NCBI GenBank assembly: GCA_023238725.1
Contig: CM041553.1
Span: 20,754,001 to 20,818,000, forward strand
DNA from: Scortum barcoo
Lineage: Eukaryota > Chordata > Actinopteri > Centrarchiformes > Terapontidae
Length of the DNA stretch: 64,000 nt
Direction of reading: 5' to 3'
Shown: positions 60,160-64,000 of the stretch, piece after piece
How the letters are laid out: every line of letters starts with the position of its first letter
How positions within the stretch are numbered: the first letter of the stretch is position 1
Notes under the pieces: model-generated
What the model was told of the DNA's origin: nothing
The model's input: only the letters and a program-made list of their open reading frames with translations
The model's database searches: none
Position numbers and translations under genes: made by a program

Positions 60160-62099
60160 TTTCATACTTGTGGAGCTTACGTGCGTGTTTAGTAGATTTA
60201 TTACTGTGTGTTCTTCTGGAGACTTAATGTTGATCTTTCACTGGACATACTTTGTTTTTTCTTAGCATTACATACAGTAACTAATATGAGTGACAGTCAG
60301 TGTTTTTCCAGTTTACCAAATTCAAATTTTACAACATCTTTGGAGTTAATCTTGTTCATACCATAGAATCTCATTATTATCTGATTTATAAATCACTATT
60401 GGACATGTGTTTGGCTGTGCGTGTACACACATAAGACTGAAGAGTAAAACTGTATCTCCCAACTGTCAACACCAACTGGCACCGACTGAAACAGACATAG
60501 TCGTGATTTCCAAACCACAACAAAATCAGCACAACAATCATAATGTGTGTCCATCCATAATACCAAGAGTGAAAATCTTCAATAAAACACTACAATCTCC
60601 CCAGCTGTTCTCCACACAACACTGACACCAGAAACTTTCTGTGAGAGTCGAAGAAGCAGGATCCAAAAAAGTTGGATGAGTCTCTTTGCATTGTTGCATG
60701 CTCCAATCGTACTGTATCTACCCACTGCACATCAGCACAGGCAACATTTAAAGGATTGTGTGGGTTTCTACGCTGGGCTTTTAGAAAGCGCTCCACTGAC
60801 CTGTGGAGATTTTGAACAGTATATAGTCTGAAAATGGATATTTGGCCCCAGTGAGTCCAAAAATGATTTTTGTGAAATTGCAGCTTCACTCCAGCTCACT
60901 ACCTTGATGGACAAGACATTTGATCACAACATAAACTCCACGAGACTGTGAATGTCTCCTTACGTTCCCTCACTCTGTGCTCTGCCACTCCTTACACCAG
61001 ACAAGTTTATGTTTCACCAGAAAAATGTCCCACTCACTGTGTATATTGGTCACAGTTACACATTTAAGGAAAAAAAAATAACTATTGGCCATTTTTTTAT
61101 TTTTAAACTCTTAAATATCAACATTTGTGCTGGCCTCAGAAACCCAGAACTGGACAGTCTATACCAATAACTTTTATCAGAAATCCAAATCTCACCAGCA
61201 GAAATCCAAACACAAAAGCCACAGTACTTCTTTGGAAAGTTCAGTCACTCACTATAGTAATACAACCGTATACAGAAGTTCTTATTTCTCCACAAGATGA
61301 AAGAGTTTGTAAGAGTGGTCTCTTGAAAACACTGTTTTCCATACTTGTTGAACAAGCAACCATGGTGGTAACTCAAACAAGAGCTTGTAAGAGACATGAA
61401 AAAAGGTGGCAAAGAGGAATGAGAAAAGAACATGAAAAAAAAAACAGATGCACTCCTGCTCTGGAGGACATTTTCTTTTCAGGGAGAGAAAGGACTCCTC
61501 TCTTGTGTCTCAGTGGTGCCCCTGGCTGTGCCTGTGTGGAGCTGTGGGAACAGACCACTTGGTGGCACATACTGAATAGGGGGCCTTCGCCCCTTGGCGC
61601 TCCTTAAGTGGGCCTGCCAGCAAACAGGATTTGGACAATTTCTTTCTCCTCCTCACCCTCATCTTGTTATTTTATTTCCTCATGGATGCACTTATCAAAG
61701 CCTGACTACGACTACCTCCGTTTTTCTGCTTACTTTTCTTCATGTGCTTTTTGTTTTGGCCATTGTCCTTTCTTCTGCCGCATCCTTGGTTTATTTACCC
61801 TAGACGCCTCTGTGTAATAATGAGTCATCTCCTCAGCAGCTTTCCAGAGAGGCTGCCCTGGAGGCTGGGTTCTCTATTGTGGAGGGCTGGACTTGGTCAT
61901 TTGGAGATGGCCCAGATTTCCCTCTTCTTGGGGATGCTTACTACTGGCCCTGGTGGTCCAAAACATAGTGACACAGACCAAGTCTATTAAGCATAGTGAT
62001 TTAAGGTCCTGATGAGGGCTGATTTATCCCCATCTATAGAGATGTGGGGCCCTTTCCTTTGGCCAACATACCGCCCCCTCCCATAGGGGTCTGAGTGGA
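60160..62099. other. No gene seen
   Basis: A 160-codon plus frame at 61,125-61,607 is the longest non-repetitive frame in the window. It has no recognisable domain, crosses an A-run near 61,436-61,444 and overlaps other frames, so I regard it as chance. The part 61,450-62,100 is GC-richer and unassigned. Confidence 0.4.
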
Positions 62100-62330
62100 G
62101 GGAAGAGGAATAATGGAGGGAGGTGGGGTCTAGGCAGCACCCATTAACGGACAATAGAGCCTGCCTCGCAGATGGACTGGTAAAAGGATGGAAGTAAAAT
62201 TTATTTATGCGAGTGTGTGACCGAAAAAGAGAGATATCATGTTTGCGAGCAAGCATGCCTGCAAGCCTTTGTGTGATATCAGCTCCCTTGATCCCTTTGC
62301 CCAATAGCCAGATCACTGATCATAACTTCA
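62100..62330. promoter_or_regulatory. Candidate conserved non-coding element
   Basis: Repeat-free block with AGCACCCATTAACGGACAAT (about 62,136-62,155), GCCTCGCAGATGGACTGG and AAAATTTATTTATGCGAG (HOX-like TTTATG/TTTATT cores). No supported reading frame. Confidence 0.27.
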
Positions 62331-62659
62331 AACTTCTTGTCAAAAATAAAAAGCAATTTGGAGATGTAATGAAGCCAGACAGAAAAAAATATTGCTTACA
62401 AATGCTCTTGTTCTAAGCCGAAACATGACTTATTTTTCAAAAGATCCATTTTCAAACAGGAAATCACTAATGAGCCAGAGGGCTCTTAGATGAATGAATA
62501 AATGAACAGTTTTGAAGCTCTAAATACTCTGTTAGATCTCATATTATATTGAGAAAGTAGGAATGTAATGAAAAACGCAGGGGAACACATTCAAAATAGG
62601 TCAAATGTGCAGACGCATATTTGAATGCTTAGGTTTAAATTCACTATAGCCCTTTTATG
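62331..62659. other. No gene seen
   Basis: AT-rich unique sequence. Confidence 0.45.
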
Positions 62660-62860
62660 TTAGACCAAAAAGTAATTTGCATGATATTGCACAGGAACGC
62701 AATGTTGTGCAGTGCATCAATAGTAATTTACACCCAAACTAATTACAATATCATTAAAGCCTTATGGACTATGATGCATACCTCAAGATTTCCCTAAGAA
62801 ATTTCTCTAATAACGACATTCAGCTCAGCTCCAGTAATTATCACTTCTGTCAGACCCTAT
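62660..62860. promoter_or_regulatory. Candidate conserved non-coding element
   Basis: TGCATCAATAGTAATTTACA, CAAACTAATTACAATATCAT and TAAAGCCTTATGGACTATGA form a dense ATTA/TAATTA cluster with no repeat similarity and no open frame of note. Confidence 0.27.
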
Positions 62861-63389
62861 AATCCATTCCACAACAAGGAGGTGTGAGGGGCTGCAGGTA
62901 CATCACAGATATCCAGGGGCATTAATAATGACTATGGCCCATGTATATTGCAGGTTCTTACTTGGTGTGTTTCGAGCACTCTGCCTCCCCATGATCTGTG
63001 GGAGGACATGGCCCCATACCGCGTCAACCATACATAATCTATGAGCTGCCATGTTTGAATGGAGATAAGGATGACTGAGCTGCTCATCTGCTCTGCCAGG
63101 CACTGTGGCCGACGCTCCAGGACAACCAAGTCAACGTATTTCACAGGCCGATGGGAGGCAGAGATGGTCGCTGCGGGTCTCTGTCAGATTTATTGCCTGC
63201 TGAATTTTTTCTTTGTTTTTTTATATAAAACACAGTTAAAATCATGTTCTGTACATTTAAAGAAGAACAAAGAAAGTATAAGAACAGTTCACTGAAGAGT
63301 TTAAAAGTGATGCGTAAATTATCAATAACTGCTTTGAAAAACACAATAATGCACAAGTGAGAATATATGTTTTATAAGTGGTTTTGCCA
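62861..63389. other. No gene seen
   Basis: Overlapping 66-78 codon frames on both strands, all unassigned. Confidence 0.45.
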
Positions 63390-63470
63390 ACAGGTGTAAA
63401 AGCCTGAAGTCTTATGTTACAAAGCATTTATAAAGCACTTATATGATTTATAGCACTGCAAATTCATTCC
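63390..63470. repeat. Possible dispersed repeat fragment
   Basis: ACAAAGCATTTATAAAGCAC followed by TTATATGATTTATAGCA resembles a fish repeat built from AAAGCATTTATAA-type units. Short and uncertain. Confidence 0.3.
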
Positions 63471-64000
63471 AACACAATATTTAGAAAGAGGTAGTTCAGT
63501 TTTCATGATTTACAGTAGGTACTATGAGGCACTATGAATCAGTCGCATTCTGTTGTGAATAATCAGAAAGGTCCCATACACAAACACAGGTGTTAGACCT
63601 CTGGTCAGGTTTAAGGTCACCAAACAACAGATGTACTAACAAGAATTATAAGGTGGTTAATTAGCCCCGCCTTAACAGGTGCAACAAAACTGATAGGAGA
63701 GTCAGGGAGATGTCAATCAAGCACAGCCTGCGCACGCCCACACAGTCCTGAGAGGATGCTTAATTAGGCAAATTAATTAAAATCATCTGCGTTGATCTAC
63801 CACTGGTGTGCATGGCCTTTAAAGCTTTTTTGTGTTGTGTTACTTTGTTGTTCTAGGTCTTAGTCTTAAGTGCAACTTTTTTTTTCTTGAATAACAGCCA
63901 CTGTAACCACAAGTTACAGGATACTGGTAAAACGTAGTGTAACAGTACAACACTGTAACTACAAGTCATATGAGCCCAAATAAGACTGTACCAGTAAAAC
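63471..64000. other. No gene seen; homeodomain-core-rich tail
   Basis: GCTTAATTAGGCAAATTAAT at about 63,758-63,777 contains three TAATT-type cores close together. No reading frame was recognised. Confidence 0.4.

Noticed and set aside
61125..61607. 160-codon plus-strand open frame, the longest not made of simple repeats
   Set aside because: It crosses an A-run, overlaps frames on the other strand, has mixed low-quality composition and matches no family I know.

Overview
The window looks like nuclear DNA of a ray-finned fish, most likely a teleost and probably a percomorph. It is AT-rich and CpG-poor, with many (CA)n, (GA)n and (TA)n microsatellites. Remnants of L2/CR1-type LINEs, a Tc1-like transposase fragment and several dispersed repeats familiar from teleost genomes lie throughout. 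Repeat families were recognised by eye from remembered consensus patterns. I can give class or general identity for most, but not a reliable database name.

No complete protein-coding gene, tRNA, rRNA, snRNA or known microRNA was recognised on either strand. The open frames are short, mostly under 140 codons, and overlap in several frames. The longest are microsatellite translations, or lie in dispersed repeats or in high-complexity non-coding sequence. The window therefore reads as a gene desert or the inside of very long intron(s). Two short segments have some exon-like character (about 35.95-36.06 kb on the minus strand and 23.13-23.35 kb on the plus strand). Neither could be assigned to a gene.

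Layout: 0-5 kb is mostly unique, with a candidate regulatory block at 1.2-1.5 kb, a dispersed repeat at 2.9-3.7 kb and a GC-rich patch at 4.4-4.6 kb. A 'gccatgaaatttggtaca'-type repeat lies at 5.1-5.5 kb. 7-16 kb is nearly featureless. LINE fragments lie at 17.8-18.1 and 23.3-24.5 kb. Copies of a hAT-like non-autonomous element with ends near 'gggctgcaac' lie at 6.9, 22.7, 33.4, 38.5 and 38.8 kb. A second family, containing 'gagaccaaaaacagagctaa', has copies at 31.3, 33.8, 40.6 and 51.2 kb. Copies related to the 5.1 kb repeat lie at 34.75 and 47.3-47.85 kb. The Tc1-like fragment is at 52.3-52.7 kb. A repeat at 53.8-54.0 kb carries nuclear-receptor-type sites, and a (TGGA)n/(TA)n/(TG)n compound microsatellite lies at 55.6-56.3 kb.

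Between these lie stretches of high-complexity, repeat-free DNA with ATTA/TAAT cores (about 1.2, 20.1, 37.9, 41.4, 45.2, 48.3-49.1, 62.1 and 62.7 kb). They resemble the conserved non-coding elements that surround vertebrate developmental genes. That is an impression from composition and motif content, and it needs alignment to confirm. I found no convincing undescribed biological system. The most testable oddities are two perfect inverted nuclear-receptor sites (34,700 and 53,852), a perfect forkhead-like palindrome (60,136) and the minus-strand exon-like segment near 36.0 kb.
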